Positions 49,101 to 63,012 of a stretch of DNA of 64,000 bases are shown here, one piece after another. Origin of the DNA: Cokeromyces recurvatus (Eukaryota > Mucoromycota > Mucoromycetes > Mucorales > Mucoraceae); assembly GCF_025118155.1 (NCBI RefSeq), contig NW_026251396.1, positions 496,001-560,000 on the forward strand, written 5' to 3'. Made by a program: the position numbers and the translations under genes. Within the stretch, counting starts at the first letter, position 1; each line of letters opens with the position of its first letter. The notes below the pieces were generated by a model. The model saw only the letters and a program-made list of their open reading frames with translations, searched no databases and was not told the DNA's origin.

Positions 49101-49204
49101 GTAAAATTGATAAAGATCAAATCGAGGATTATGCTGCTCGTAAGAATATGGATGTTGAAACAGTTGAAAAATGGTTAGGAACAATTCTTGCCTATGATCA
49201 TTAA
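44760..49204 (+). CDS. Cobalamin-dependent methionine synthase (MetH type)
   Basis: Ten exons are clear: 44760-44880, 44979-45214, 45295-45551, 45615-45831, 45891-46022, 46116-46613, 46694-46779, 46853-46911, 46995-47565 and 47641-49204. They give about 1,246 aa, close to E. coli MetH. The order is: homocysteine-binding barrel with zinc cysteines ([19 protein letters not shown]); pterin-binding barrel ([13 protein letters not shown]); helical cap; cobalamin domain with the base-off motif DVHDIGK near residue 769; and an AdoMet-binding reactivation domain ([13 protein letters not shown]). It transfers a methyl group from methyltetrahydrofolate to homocysteine through vitamin B12. The true start is unresolved: an in-frame TAG sits at 44757, so a short upstream exon is likely; the first internal ATG is 44814. 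Fungi do not make B12, so this implies uptake. The 28-nt intron needed to join the ATG at 44705 seems too short. Confidence 0.95.
46061..46101. repeat. TA dinucleotide microsatellite in a MetH intron
   Basis: About 20 TA units (with one GT interruption at the start) lie inside the intron between the exons ending at 46022 and starting at 46116. Such a repeat is likely variable in length between strains. Confidence 0.9.
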
Positions 49205-49507
49205 TTAGAATAATTGCCCTTATTTCTTGTTCTAAAGTGTATGCGCATAGATAGTCAAACTCTGTATAACAAGTTAACTTTATTCCATCATTTTCCTATT
49301 CTAACTAAATGTTATTTGGTATTTATTTATTGAAGTAAATCGTCATACAAAAAAAAATATCAATTATAAAGTCCTTAAAGTCAATAATGTCAATTTAGAT
49401 AAAATTTACGTATTTATAGTTATTTACACTTTTATTATTTCTTTTATTACATCCAATAAGAAATATCTTTCTGTTCTCTCTCTCTCTCTTTTTTTTTTTT
49501 TTCCTTG
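49205..49507. other. Convergent intergenic region, MetH / mL53
   Basis: About 300 bases between convergent genes, with a CT microsatellite followed by a T run near 49476-49502. It probably contains both 3' UTRs. No further gene was seen. Confidence 0.6.
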
Positions 49508-49808
49508 TTACCAAGAATTGGCTTGTTCAATCTCTTCTAATTTCTTTGCATGCTTATTCACAGCTTGCAGAATGTTATCAATCTTCATTTTATCTGAATC
49601 TAAAGTAATTTTCTGACCATCACCTTATTAATTAAACATTTAATTAGTAAGTCGTTGTATTTCATCTTTCCTTTTTTTTTTTTTTCCTCTTACGATAAGT
49701 AACTTCAATTTTTGATGAAGCATTAGAATTAGGCAATACTGTAGTATTAATTTTAATTGTTGGATTAAGTTTACGTGCACTATTTGTGTTGATCTGATTT
49801 AAGAATAA

Positions 49809-49844
<36 letters not shown>

Positions 49845-49989
49845 CCAAGAGATGTGTCAATAACAAACCGGGGTAGTAAAGATGAATCTTATTCTCCAAT
49901 TTGGAAATATGTATTTACCTTGAAGATTTCGAAGCAGCATTAAAAGGTGCTAAAATTACTTTGATTTCATTTATTTGTTTCATAAACAT
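49508..49989 (-). CDS. Mitochondrial large-subunit ribosomal protein mL53 (Mrpl44 type)
   Basis: Three exons (49989-49919, 49779-49694, 49623-49508) join in phase to 90 aa. The sequence shows the mL53 layout: an N-terminal INEIKVILAPFNAASKSS strand, ARKLNPTIKINTTVLPNS, the VTYRDGQKITLDSDKM strand pair, and a C-terminal helix (ILQAVNKHAKKLEEIEQ). mL53 is a small thioredoxin-like protein of the mitochondrial ribosome large subunit. The first intron contains a 34-nt T tract on the + strand (49811-49844), which is a poly-A stretch in the transcript. The start is one of two nearby ATGs (49989 or 49983). The gene is too split to appear as a long open frame, so it is easily missed. Confidence 0.78.
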
Positions 49990-50199
49990 GATGCAATCTA
50001 CTCTTTTGTTTATTCAATTGATATTAAAAATCAACAAGAAAAGCCCTAATCGTTAGTTGTTTTTTTTTGTATGGAAGTATGGCCCTGGATGGTGGTTATT
50101 TAAAGCTCAACTTAAATTTCATTAAATGCAGGTCTTTTGGGTAAGAAAATAAATATATGTGTATTTATTAAGTTCTAATAATGATGATCATTGGGTAAA

Positions 50200-51814
<1,615 letters not shown>

Positions 51815-52379
51815 GATTATTTATATAAAAGTCTGAACAATATTTGTATATATAAAAAAAAAAAAAAAAAAAAAGGGAAGTTTGTTGAATCTTAAAATAA
51901 ACTTATGCTTAGTTTAAAATATAGCACGAACTTCAAATTCAGATATATAAAAATAAACATACATTTTTCAATTTAGGAAAAAATAGACATAAATTTTAGG
52001 GCCATTGTAAAGGACTAATTAGATATAATGATTTACAGTCAGTAGAAAGTTGATATATTGACAATCTAAAAGCACTTTACAGCTAAGAAAAACTGCCGTG
52101 ACTAAAGATTAGTAGGATTATTACTAAGGATATTAAATAACTATTATGTTCTTTCCTACAATTATTAATGTGTCGCATCCACTGTCTCTTGTCTTTTTTT
52201 TTTCTTTGTTTCTCTCTAAGACTATGCTGATTTCTGATACTTGACTCTAATTGTCATTTCTAAATTGACCTGGGCAGTTCAACAATAAATATTTAAACTC
52301 AGACATGGTGTAGTTAGATTCACAGTATACAGGAAAAAAAAAAAAAGTCCTTCTTTCATAACATTCTTTAATATTAAAT
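51815..52379. other. Divergent promoter region, CaMKK-like / Rsc58-like
   Basis: The 565-bp spacer separates two divergently transcribed genes and must hold both promoters. A 22-nt A run lies near 51853-51874 and T runs near 52190-52205. No exon or RNA gene was seen. Confidence 0.6.
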
Positions 52380-54191
52380 ATGCCTATAACAACAAGATTT
52401 GCATCTACTATTTCCAAAGATGCATCTTCTATTGATAAACCTAATTCAGTAAATATTGAGTCAGCTCAACAATTTCGTGAAAAAGCCTTTAATTTACGAA
52501 AGAAGCGTGAAAGCCCAAAAGAATGCTCTTCCTTACAGAATGTCATGATACAATTAATCAATCAACTTTTAGAGTATGTTTAAATATTACTTTTCTTTAT
52601 TTCCAAAAAAAAAAGTATATGCATATATTAATTAGACCTATAGTATTGATAAAAGTAAATTATTATGGAGTAAGCTGCCAGAGAATACGACATGTACTTT
52701 TGATTTTATTATTGATCGAGTTTATAAGCTGAAATACAAGGATTTGGCTTCATTAAAGGTAATAGTTTTTTTTTATTTATTTATCTATATTTTATAAGTG
52801 ATGGTATATTAATAATTGTCTATTTAGTCTGATATTGATTCTCTATTTTCATCTATTGTATTATCAATTGATCAAACCAAAGAGCTAACTTTAATTAAAA
52901 ACTTGTATTCATTTGTTAATGACTCCTTGAAATTAGAAGCATCTAGATTAAAAGAAACATTACCAAATTCAGATTATATTTTTGATCGTATCTCTTTATT
53001 TAGACCTACAACTGACGGATATGCTTTTACCGACATGATTGTAAAAGATCCTAATGAAGGACCCAAATTAGACTATCGTAAGTATATATATATATGTATT
53101 TAAAGCATGTAATTATCATAATTTATATTCATTTCTCTGTTAGCATCCCAAATACAGGAAATGATTGTTCATCCAGCACAACCAGCAGAAAAAGAGGAAG
53201 TTTTAACCTTAAAGGATGTTGTTGCTCCTGCACCCAAATTTATTTCAAAGGTCGTTAAACATGAAAATAAACCCATCATTCCAGGTAAGGAATATGTAAT
53301 GACAAGTTCAGCAACATGGCAATCATTTAATGCTTTTGTATATATAGTTCAATGGCTTAATTTTGGCGCCTTTTCAAGTTTTGCTCCAGCTTCAGATTCA
53401 AATAATGCAAACATAACATATGAAAGCACATACATGGGAAGGGCAACAAAACGATTAAAGACGAATCGATTGGGAGATGAGGAAGCATTAAATGCCGATT
53501 GGCTTGCAAAAGAAGGTTTAGATATCAAAATCATTGAAGCAGCTTTAGATAAAGAATCCGAAACAGTTGATGAAAAATTAGAACAAAATAGTCATTTATT
53601 AGAGAAACTTGTTAATTATCAATCAGCAAGATTTAATTCTGATGTATCCAAATGGAACGACGTACATGAAAAGGAAATGAAAACTGGTACAATAGAGACA
53701 TCATATACATATACATATTTTATATATATACTAATCATATCAATCCTACTTTTTTTTTAGCTAAACTGCTTGAAAAGAACATTACAAAAATGCTATCTAA
53801 TCTACCACCTAATGCTACTACAAATACAGAAGTGATTGAATCCTCTATAGAACGTTTGCCATTATTTGAAGCCGCTTATAGAGGAACGTTACCACCTCAT
53901 AAAATATTTTCATTCCCTACAACTGAAAAGGCTGAAGTTTTACCTCCTTACGCTAATATAACACCTACTTATGCAAAAGAAAACTGGCGTCTAGTCAGAG
54001 TCACTCCTTTTCCTCCTAAAGATTTACCAGAAAAATCGTTACCGACTTATCGTATGTTGAGTATGTTGGAACAACAACAGATGAGTTTCTACCAAAAACC
54101 TGTCTTTTCTGTTCAACAAGCAGCAGTGCCATTCGTTTCAACTAATATGGTCCCCTTATATCATCAGCAACAGTCACAACAAAGAAAATAA
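52380..54191 (+). CDS. Possible RSC chromatin-remodelling subunit (Rsc58-like)
   Basis: Five exons (52380-52573, 52644-52758, 52828-53077, 53144-53686, 53761-54191) join in phase to 510 aa. Residues 1-170 are helical (a QQFREKAFNLRKKRESP stretch, then LLWSKLPENTTCTFDFIID and YKLKYKDLASLKSDIDSLF), reminiscent of a degenerate bromodomain. The middle has TWQSFNAFVYIVQWLNFGAF followed by a basic KRLKTNR patch. The C-terminal third is Pro-rich (YRGTLPPHKIFSFP, then ITPTYAKENWRLVRVTPFPP), ending in a Gln-rich tail. This order resembles fungal Rsc58, a subunit of the RSC nucleosome-remodelling complex, but no diagnostic motif makes this certain. The gene model itself is sound. It ends 152 bp from the convergent helicase gene. 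Confidence 0.6.
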
Positions 54192-54343
54192 AAATATAAT
54201 GTAATAAAAGACCTTTTATAAATGTATTCAAATGCAAACAATAATAAAAAAAAAAAAAAAAATAATAAAATGCTAAATTATAAATAAAACACAATTGAGT
54301 ATATATAATAGATAAATCTTGTTTTCAATAATAAATTGCTTGC

Positions 54344-56556
54344 TTATTCATTTCTTTTAAAGAATGGATTTCTAGAGCTAATTTTATCCCGTCGATCATA
54401 TGTGCGCTTTCTTGGGAAACTATCTTTATCATCGCGATATGATCTCCTTCTGTCATTGTCACCGCGTTCGAAAGATTTTGCTCTTCGATCATTACTGAAT
54501 TGGTATTTATTTTGGAAGCCATCAGAACGGTCTCTATCACCACGGCTTTTGTCAAAGCTATCCTTGTCAAAGCGATTATTTCTTTCAAAACGATCGTTTC
54601 TATCAAAACGATCATTTCTATTAAAACGATCATTTCTATCAAAGCGATTATTTCTGTCATAACGATTTCTATCAAAGCGGTTTCTATCATACGATCTTTC
54701 GTTACTTTTACCATTATCAAGCAAGCCGAGTTGAGCAAGGAACTTATTACTCAAATGAGGAGTCTCTTGAATACCAAGAGAAGTAAAGAGATTATTAGCC
54801 TCTGGCACAACCTTAGAACGACGTAAACCTAATGTGCCTATCCTTCCACTATCTATAGATGTAAAGAAATTAATATTAGCATATATAATTGTATCAATGA
54901 AAAAAAATAAAAAATAAAAAACTTACAATAGCCTAAATAAGCTGTGTATAGTTCCCGAACTAAATCTTCATCCAATGAGCGGATAGCTCGTGAAACTGAT
55001 TGATTAGTGTCTTCTATTTTTTCTTCGGTAAGGGAATCAGAGACGTCCAGCCTTTGGATAGGGAAATCAGAAATTTCATTCTTTAAAAACACTTCTTCGA
55101 AGGGAGCCAACATAATAATACCTTCACCTTCACGGCCAGCACGACCTGTACGTCCAAGACGATGGATATATTGTTCACGACTAGAGGGTACACCTATCTG
55201 GACTACAAGGGAGACACCAGGGTAATCGACACCACGAGCAGAGATATCTGATGTAAACAAAATACTACTATCATGAGATCTTCTAAAACGTTCAGCGATA
55301 CGAGAACGTTGATTTTGATCCTTCTTTGAATGTATTTCATAGATCATACGATTAGGTAATAATTGTTTAAAGATACTACTGTAGACTATGGTTGATTTGG
55401 TCGTAGGTAAGAAGACAATGACCTTACCCTTCTTTGCAGCTTCATAATTTTCGAGATAGTCACGGATAAGAGCAAATTGTTGTTGATAAGGAGCCACAAT
55501 TGCTGACTGTTTGACATGTTCATGTGTGTTAACGTCATCTTTACCTACGGTATCAATCAAATCGTAGTTGGGCGAAAGAGCAAATTTACCCAAATTATCA
55601 CGAATTTCCCGAGATATAGTAGCTGAAAAGAGCATTGTTTGACGTTCTGAAGGGATTTGATTTAGAATACGTTGCAATTCAGCTTTAAAACCCATATCTA
55701 ATAACTGGTCTGCTTCATCCAAAATAAGCACTTTAAGGTTTTCACACATTTTATTGAATGAGGGTACAGAAGAAAGCATATCTTGAAGACGACCTGGTGT
55801 TGCGACTACGACATCGCAACGTTCACGTTCAAGTTTCATCATTTGTCTTCTTTTAGAATCACCTCCTACAAGACAATGAACTCTAAAGGGATAGAATCTT
55901 AACAACTTTTCAGCTTCTTCTGTAATTTGATTTGCAAGTTCACGAGTAGGTGAAATAATCATAATAGAGGTTCCATTAAAGAATCTAAGATCCTTTGGTG
56001 TTTGGCCTGCAACGGCTGTTTCAATTGCAGCTATCAAAAAAGCCAATGTTTTACCTGTACCCGTTTTTGCTTTAACAAACATATCATTCTTATTAGGTAA
56101 TTTGGAAAGAACAGCTTCTTGTACAACTGACATTTCTTCATATTTAAAGATCCTTTTAATTGCATTTCGGGTATTTTGTTGAATAAATTCAATATCACTG
56201 AATTTTTTCTTTTGTTCAGAAACAGGTTCAATTTTAGTTATACTGTCATCATAAACTGTTTCCTCCACAAGTTCAGCAACAGAAGCACCAAGTGCGGGTG
56301 ACTTAGTATGAAGAAAAGCATAAGGAGAGATCTTTAGATCATTGACAATTCGAGGGCGAATGACTTGTTTACAAGTTAGAGGCAAACGAACTATTAAAAC
56401 AATGATAATAATAATAAAAAAAAGAGATTAAAATAGAACTTCCTTTTTTAAAAACAAAGTTTAAGTCTTACCTGAGCTTGTTCTTGTTACACTTCTAGTT
56501 AAAGTGTGAAAGCTTCTTATCTTTAAGGTAGAAGGTGCTAAAATGTTGCGAAGCAT
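54344..56556 (-). CDS. DEAD-box RNA helicase, mitochondrial (Mss116-like)
   Basis: Three exons (56556-56472, 56390-54927, 54852-54344) give 685 aa. Exon 1 encodes a typical mitochondrial presequence (MLRNILAPSTLKIRSFHTL), rich in Arg, Ser and Leu without acids. The helicase core has all motifs: KTGTGKT (I), PTRELA (Ia), TPGRL (Ib), DEAD (II), SAT (III), and RGVDYPG and HRLGRTGRAGR (V, VI). The C-terminal 120 residues are a basic, repetitive tail of RNDRFDRND type units. Layout matches Mss116/CYT-19, general RNA chaperones for mitochondrial group I and II introns. The tail repeat (DNA period 18 bases, 54590-54690) may vary in length. Targeting is inferred from the presequence. Confidence 0.92.
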
Positions 56557-56633
56557 TATTCGTGAATAATAATAAAAAAAAGGAAAAAGGAAAAGGAAAA
56601 GCAAAAGCAAGGGTAAAAAGCTGAAATATATGT

Positions 56634-56678
<45 letters not shown>

Positions 56679-57482
56679 CTAAAAAATTTATGCTTGTCAC
56701 AATTAAATAGGGGCCCCTCAAAAAGAAAAAATTCCTAATAAATCATTTGTCAAAATGAGAACAGTTTTTGTATGGATCTTTTTTTTTTTTTTTTTCACTA
56801 TTATTTTTTAACCAATGTTAGCTTTTTGTTATTTACACTCAATTTTCGTTTATAAGCGGTAAAGTAAATACATTTTCTTCTATTGTGGAGGTCTATTTTG
56901 TACTTTCAAGAGGGTTTATAAGCTGTCATTTTAATTATATAGTCCTTTTTATTTTATTTTACTTCAGATAAGAGTATTTGTCTACCTTTGCTATGTTAGT
57001 TTCTTTTTTTTTCTTTTATAGTTACACTAACTTCGCCATTTTATTTGTTTACCTTCACTACACTATTTTTTTTTTAACTGCACTTGTTCTTTTCATTTGT
57101 CTAATTATTCCAACTCCATTTTTAAGTTTAATAAGTCTCATAATAAATAAATATGTATTGTTTATTTTTTTTAAAGAAAAAAAAAGAGCTATATATGAAT
57201 CATGTAATTGCTTAGTTATCTAAACAAGAAAGTATTTCACAGAATAGTAAATAAACTGGCAGTCCTCAAATGTATCTTTAGCATACAGTCTACTATGATT
57301 AGAAGGATGAAAATGGATTTATTTTAAAAACTTTAAAAATTTTTGGACCTGACGTGTGACTTCTTTGTGACTATGTTTGTTATCAATTAAACTACTATCG
57401 AATAATAAAAAAAAAAAAAAAAGAGAGAGAGAGAGTGTTTGAGATTTTTTTCTAAACATCATTCAATCTAAAAGAAAAATAA
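56557..57482. other. Divergent promoter region, helicase / Mex67
   Basis: About 0.9 kb between divergent genes. It contains the longest T tract of the window (43 T at about 56636-56678) roughly 80 bases upstream of the helicase start, and a GA repeat near 57423-57435 close to the Mex67 start. No supported exon. Confidence 0.6.
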
Positions 57483-59559
57483 ATGAGTGAAAATAAAGGG
57501 TTATTTGCCTTGTTTGGTGCTGTAGCTGCACCGAAAACAACACCCATAAAAAAAGCCGAAGATATTAAAACTAAAGAAGAATTAGCAAGGGAAGCAGCTT
57601 TTGCGGCTAAGCAAAAAAAGAATGACAATGAAGCAACTGTTGGTGGAGGTGCATGGAAAGTTGCTCAACGAAAGACATCAAGAGGTTTAGCATTAAAGGC
57701 AAAAGCATTAGGAAAAAATGTTACTATTAGTGAAAATAAGCATATTATACCTGACTTTGATGATGGAGATGTCACTATGGGAGGCACTGGTGGAAAAAAG
57801 AAAAAGCGTTTGTAAGTCTATCTATTTGATAAAAAAAAAAAACTGGATATTTGACTCATATTTTGCATATTAGTTCACCTTATGGAAATAGAAATAGATC
57901 AAAGGCAGCAAGTAGTATAAAGTCTGCGAATGCAATTGATCAGAGAGTTGATGTTTTAGTAAGTATATAAATATAGGAGTAGCATTATGACATTTATAGT
58001 TAAATGTTATTATTTCTTTAAAAGATTACAGGATTTGAAGTGGGCACTGAAGCAGGTATTGTTCCATTTTTAGTTCACAAGTCAAAAAAGAAATGGGAGC
58101 CTATAGATGTTAAATTGAATCAAGGACAAATGTTAATTACCGTCAATGACCCAGTTATTGCTCGTATATTAGTTCGATTAGATGGTTATATTTATGGTAC
58201 ACAGCAACTTCGTATAAGTCTTTTCAACAATCCTACTTTACCAATGACTTCAGTTGTAGAAAACAACACAAAACAATCGACAATGGATATCCTTCGTAAC
58301 TTTTTAAAAAGTCGATGGAATAGTGAATTGAAATTTTTAAATTTGGATGACATGGGCTCTGATCCAATTTTAAAAAAATCAGCAATCAAACCACCAGGTG
58401 CTCCTGGATCTAGCGCAATTGTGGGCCCTGCTATGATGAAATTAGCAGGGGAAATGTTTGCTAATGTAGTTACTGTTTCATTTGCTCGTAATCACCTCAA
58501 GAATGTTCAACCCATTTCAACTTTAGCACAATATTTACCTAATGTACAAAACTTATCGTTTCAAGATAATTTAATCAAAGAATACGATAGCCTTGAAGCC
58601 TTGAGTGGTACGGGTAAATTAAGACATTTAAGAGAATTATTATTAACAGGGAACCCACTTCGTGAATCTGAAATCAAGCAAAGAGGTAATGATCGAGCTT
58701 ATATGCGCAATATAGTCAAGCGTTTCCCTTCACTTGTCATGTTGGATGGTGTTCCGGTTCAGTTATCCGAGTCAGAAATCGCCAATGTTCACAAAACGGG
58801 TCGTGTTTTACCCTTAGATAATAAGCCTAGTTTTTTTGATAATGAAATTAGCCAAACTACTGCTATCGATTTTATTACAAAATATCATCAATTATTCGAT
58901 TCAGACAGATCAACATTAAGCCATATTTACGATCACGATGCAATCTTTTCAGTGACGTCTGATATCAAGTTACGTCCACAACAAAAATTAAAAAGAAAAG
59001 ATAAAAAAAAGCTAATGGAAGATGAAGACAAGTTAACATGGACTACTTTAAGTCGAAATTTAATAGGCAAATCAAAAAGTAAATGACTTTATATATTATA
59101 AAATATACACATTTATTTATCTATTTGTATTAATTTAGGACAAGAAGGTAAAGGTCTTTTAATCGGTCCTGAAGCTATTGGAACTGCGCTTTGTAGATTA
59201 CCTTCCACAATCCATGATTTAAGCAAAACAGAAGATTTTATTGTAGATGCACATCAAACACCAGTCGGTTTACTTGTATCATTACATGGTGAATTTAAAG
59301 AAGATGAGAATTCTTCTCCACTTTCATATAGTCGAACTTTTCTTCTTCGTCCTGCAACTACTGACTCACCGTAAGTATATGTTATTCAATTGTACAATAG
59401 TATTTAGGTTAACATTCACTTTTATATAGTGCTATGGCTGCTGGTTGGCCATATATTATAATGAGTGATATGTTATGCGTCCGTGACTATATTGGTAATC
59501 AAGGTTTTAAACCACAAGCAGTTATTACTAGTATATTTGCATCATACCCTGGTGTGTAG
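57483..59559 (+). CDS. mRNA export factor Mex67/NXF1-like
   Basis: Five exons (57483-57811, 57874-57958, 58025-59078, 59139-59370, 59430-59559) give 609 aa. The N-terminal 130 residues are basic and disordered, with Ala/Lys-rich segments. An RNP-like domain follows (residues 139-200), then leucine-rich repeats (about 237-385: VVTVSFARNHLKNVQP, NVQNLSFQDNLIKEYDS, LRELLLTGNPLRE, FPSLVMLDGVP) and an NTF2-like domain (about 416-600, starting AIDFITKYHQLFD). Mex67 with Mtr2 carries mRNA through nuclear pores. The usual C-terminal UBA (TAP-C) domain, which binds FG nucleoporins, is not visible: the reading frame stops at TAG (59557) shortly after the NTF2 domain. The next gene starts 137 bp downstream. 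A missed exon is unlikely but not excluded. Confidence 0.87.
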
Positions 59560-59695
59560 AGAAGTTGGATGCATATTTAAAGAATATTACATAATAATAA
59601 TAATAATAATAATAATAAAGAAAACTCATATTTATGCATTTTATTATTATTTTTCTTTTTTTTTTTCTTTTTTTTTTAAAGATTTTCAAGTCAAA

Positions 59696-59879
59696 ATGTC
59701 AAGAAGCGATTTTATTTCATTTGAACTTCAAAGGTTAAATCTTTGTAAGAAAGTAAATAAAGTAAAAACATTAAGTGGAGGTTGTATAAGCCAAGCCGCA
59801 TGCTATTCAACAGATAAAGGAGATTATTTTATAAAGGTAATAGTAATCATTTTTTCTATTAATAAAAAACTTACATAAT

Positions 59880-59926
<47 letters not shown>

Positions 59927-60715
59927 AAGTCTAATTCTAATCATAATGCAAGTGCTTGGTTTACAGCTGAATTTTTAGCCTTAAATCGCATTAATGAAGC
60001 AGTTCCAGGATTTGCTCCAAAGCCAATCCATCATTCAACTCAAGGACAAGAGATGTCTTATATTGTTACGGATTACATTCCGATGGGTAATAGTAGCAAA
60101 TCAGATGCACAAAAGGAGCTTGGTCGGTTATTGTCTACTTTACATGCGTCTTCTATTATCGAGCAAAATCACTTTGGTTTTGACATACCTTCATGGTGTG
60201 GCACAACTGAACTGGATAACACTTGGTCTTCAAATTGGGCTCATTTTTGGAAATGTCAACGCCTTGAACCATTGTTAAAACAAGTAAAAGGACAAAACGA
60301 GGACGTAGATCGATTAGGTAACTTGCTTTGTTCACATATTGAACATTGGCTTGGCGAGGATGCGATTGGACATGTCAAGCCCAGTTTACTTCATGGTGAT
60401 TTATGGTATAATAATTGGGCTGTATATGCTACAGGTAGCCACCAGCCTATTATTTTTGACCCAGCTTCTTATTACGGACATTATGAAGCGGAATTTGGCA
60501 TTATGAATATGTTTGGTGGCTTTACGCAAGATTGTTTTGATAGTTATTATGAGACACTTTCAAACCAAGCAGCATCATCACTTGAAATTACTACGAGTGA
60601 ATGCAAAGAGGACCGAATCATGATTTATGAATCCTATCATCATTTAAATCATTATGCCATGTTTGGTGGTGGATATGGCTCGAGTTTTGTTAATTTATTA
60701 GAAAATATTTTATAA
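59696..60715 (+). CDS. Fructosamine-3-kinase family protein
   Basis: Two exons (59696-59836 and 59930-60715) join to 308 aa, the family's usual length. Key features are VKTLSGGCISQAACY (nucleotide-binding loop), an FIK lysine, DYIPMG, LGRLLSTLH, the catalytic loop LHGDLWYNNW and the metal-binding FDPASYYGHYEAEFG. Fructosamine-3-kinases phosphorylate ketosamines on glycated proteins, which then fall apart, so they repair glycation damage; microbial members act mainly on ribulosamines or free substrates. All catalytic residues are present. The intron holds 38 T followed by 9 A directly before its AG. It lies only 137 bp behind the Mex67 stop on the same strand. Confidence 0.93.
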
Positions 60716-61401
60716 ATAATACTTTATACACATTCGATTCTTTCGCTTATATAAATAAAGAAAAAAAAAAGGGAGGAATCCTATTTTGACTAAAATTATA
60801 TTATTTCAACAAATGCAAATATGCTTTATTCAGGAATTATTGGGAAATAAGACAAAGGTTGATATAAATTGCGAGCAGGCAAAGGAGGAGATGAATATTG
60901 GGTTCAACAGGGAAACAGCATGTACAAATAACTAATACTGAACGTGATTAGGGGATAATGTTAGTATCTGATTTAACGGTTTGTTCACTTTGAAATCAAT
61001 AAGCTGCTTCAAAAGAACAATTCATCTAACTAGTAGCTCTCCGTTAACAGTCTATCTTTTCAAGGAAAAATGAGTGCAAATATTTATATATATATATGTG
61101 TATATATGAATATATATTTTTTTTGATATTTCGTAGCATTTGATTACAGACCCTTTATATATTAAATGTACTTCAGACTTACAAATGTTTTTATCTGATT
61201 CTTTGCTTATATTCTGTCTTGAATGCATCTAGAAATAGTATATATACATTTATGTGTAGTGTGTGTAGTAATATATATATTTTTTTTCCTACCTAGATCA
61301 AACTAATAAATAATTTATGTCACCACAAAAAAAAAAAAAAAAAGTGTGCACTAATCCTACATTCTTTTGCTTTCGAATTTTCTTTTTTTTTTTTAAAAAA
61401 A
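60716..61401. other. Intergenic region, fructosamine kinase to Ask1
   Basis: About 690 bases of AT-rich DNA with TA/GT-rich microsatellite stretches near 61081-61115 and 61235-61285. A T12-A8 junction sits immediately before the Ask1 ATG. No exon was seen. Confidence 0.6.
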
Positions 61402-63012
61402 ATGACACTCTCAGAAGAAGAGGCAAATGCACAGTTAGAACGATTACAGCAAAAGCTTACTTTAAATCTACAAGAAATTGATAAAAACTTTTCTGAATGT
61501 AATCAAGTGTTAACTTCGAAAACAATACCAGAAATAGAAAGATATGCAGAAGCAACTTCACGAATATGGAATTATTGCAAAGTAATGTCTTTTCCTTTTT
61601 TTTTTTTTTTTTAATAAAAAAAGAAAAAGAAAATTAGAGTAATATTACATGTTCACTAATAACCAATATCCCCCCCTTTTTTTTTTAATTAAAAGATTTG
61701 GCTTTATTTTTTCAAATCGATGGATCAAGATGAACAACAATGGATGGAATCAAAGGATATCAGAAATATGACCAATCGACCACCTCATGCAGATTCAACT
61801 ACTTCTTCTTGGAATCAACGAATAAATCATGAATTATCTGCAGGAGAAATTACTGAACTTGTGTCTCATGGATACATTCGTAAAAATCTTCAACAACCCT
61901 CATCCACATCCTCGCAGGGAACATTACAACGATTTTCAATGGATAGAAGCATGTTTAATGATATTCCTGAATATATGCAGTTTGTAAAGAATCCAAACCG
62001 ACAAATTAAAAGTGCCATTCCACACAAGATATCTACAGGCTCTTCAACGTCTTCTAATCAAGATAGAAATAACGATGCAATCATGAATATCGACGGGATC
62101 TCTCCACCACATACACCCTATTATCCTGATCCAGAGAAATTAATACATACACCTGTTCATGAAGCATCACAGATATTAGCAGAAAGCGTAATACAGTCAA
62201 CAGGCTTACGAAGTTCAGAAGATGAGAATGAACAGTTGAATATTGGATTTAAGGATAAAGAATTTGACCAAACAAATACAACACAAAATTCGAATATGAT
62301 GGCTATGGATAATGCGGCAGATAGAGATCGTTTTATGTCCTTTGTAGAATCAAGACAGCATAGTTTTAAAAAGATGGCTGAGCATGAAGAATTACCAACT
62401 TTAGTTGCTTCAACCAAATCACCTAGCATAACTGTAGAGCAACGTCAAAAGATGTCTGCAACCTATTGGACAAAACCTATCATTCCTTCATTTGAAGAAG
62501 AAGAAGAAGATAATAATAATCGTAATCATAATCATAATCAAAATCAAAATCAAAAAAAGGATTCCAGTTTTATATCCCTTTCAACAGTGACATCAACCCC
62601 ATTAAGAGCATCTAATAAAACAGATAGTGATTTTGGAGCTTTTGAATTTTCAGATGCATTATCTCAAGCCAATGGTCGACGTTCTAGTTTACAAATTGAG
62701 GAGGATTTAACGAGTGGATCTGGATCTAATATAACTATGGTTTCAGGCATTTCAGGACAGATCCCAGCCAAATTTGATTTATTGTATTTCCCTGAAAAGT
62801 TCCGAATGCCACCTGCTTCTACACAATTAATGAGAGTTCATGACTTTTTCGCAAATAGACCGGGTGAGATGGTTACTGTTGAAAATATTTTATCTTATGT
62901 TGATGATGATGATTATACAGAAGAAAATGTTCGTATATTAATCAAATTGCTTGTTAAAAGAAAGTATTTAAAAAAGGTAGGAGACAAAGAGGCTTGGACA
63001 ATTAGAAAATGA
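61402..63012 (+). CDS. ASK1: DASH complex subunit Ask1
   Basis: Two exons (61402-61581 and 61696-63012) give 498 aa. The first 70 residues match the Ask1 family: LERLQQKLTLNLQEIDKNFS, then IPEIERYAEATSRIWNYCK and IWLYFFKSMD across the splice junction. The long middle is disordered, rich in Ser, Asn, Gln and Glu, with SPPHTP and TP/SP sites that could be Cdk targets, as known for yeast Ask1, and an RNHNHNQNQNQ run. The C-terminal 80 residues form a compact, probably winged-helix-like domain (TQLMRVHDFFANRPGEMVT, VRILIKLLVKRKYLKKVGD). DASH/Dam1 rings couple kinetochores to microtubules. The C-terminal domain assignment is my structural guess. Confidence 0.88.
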
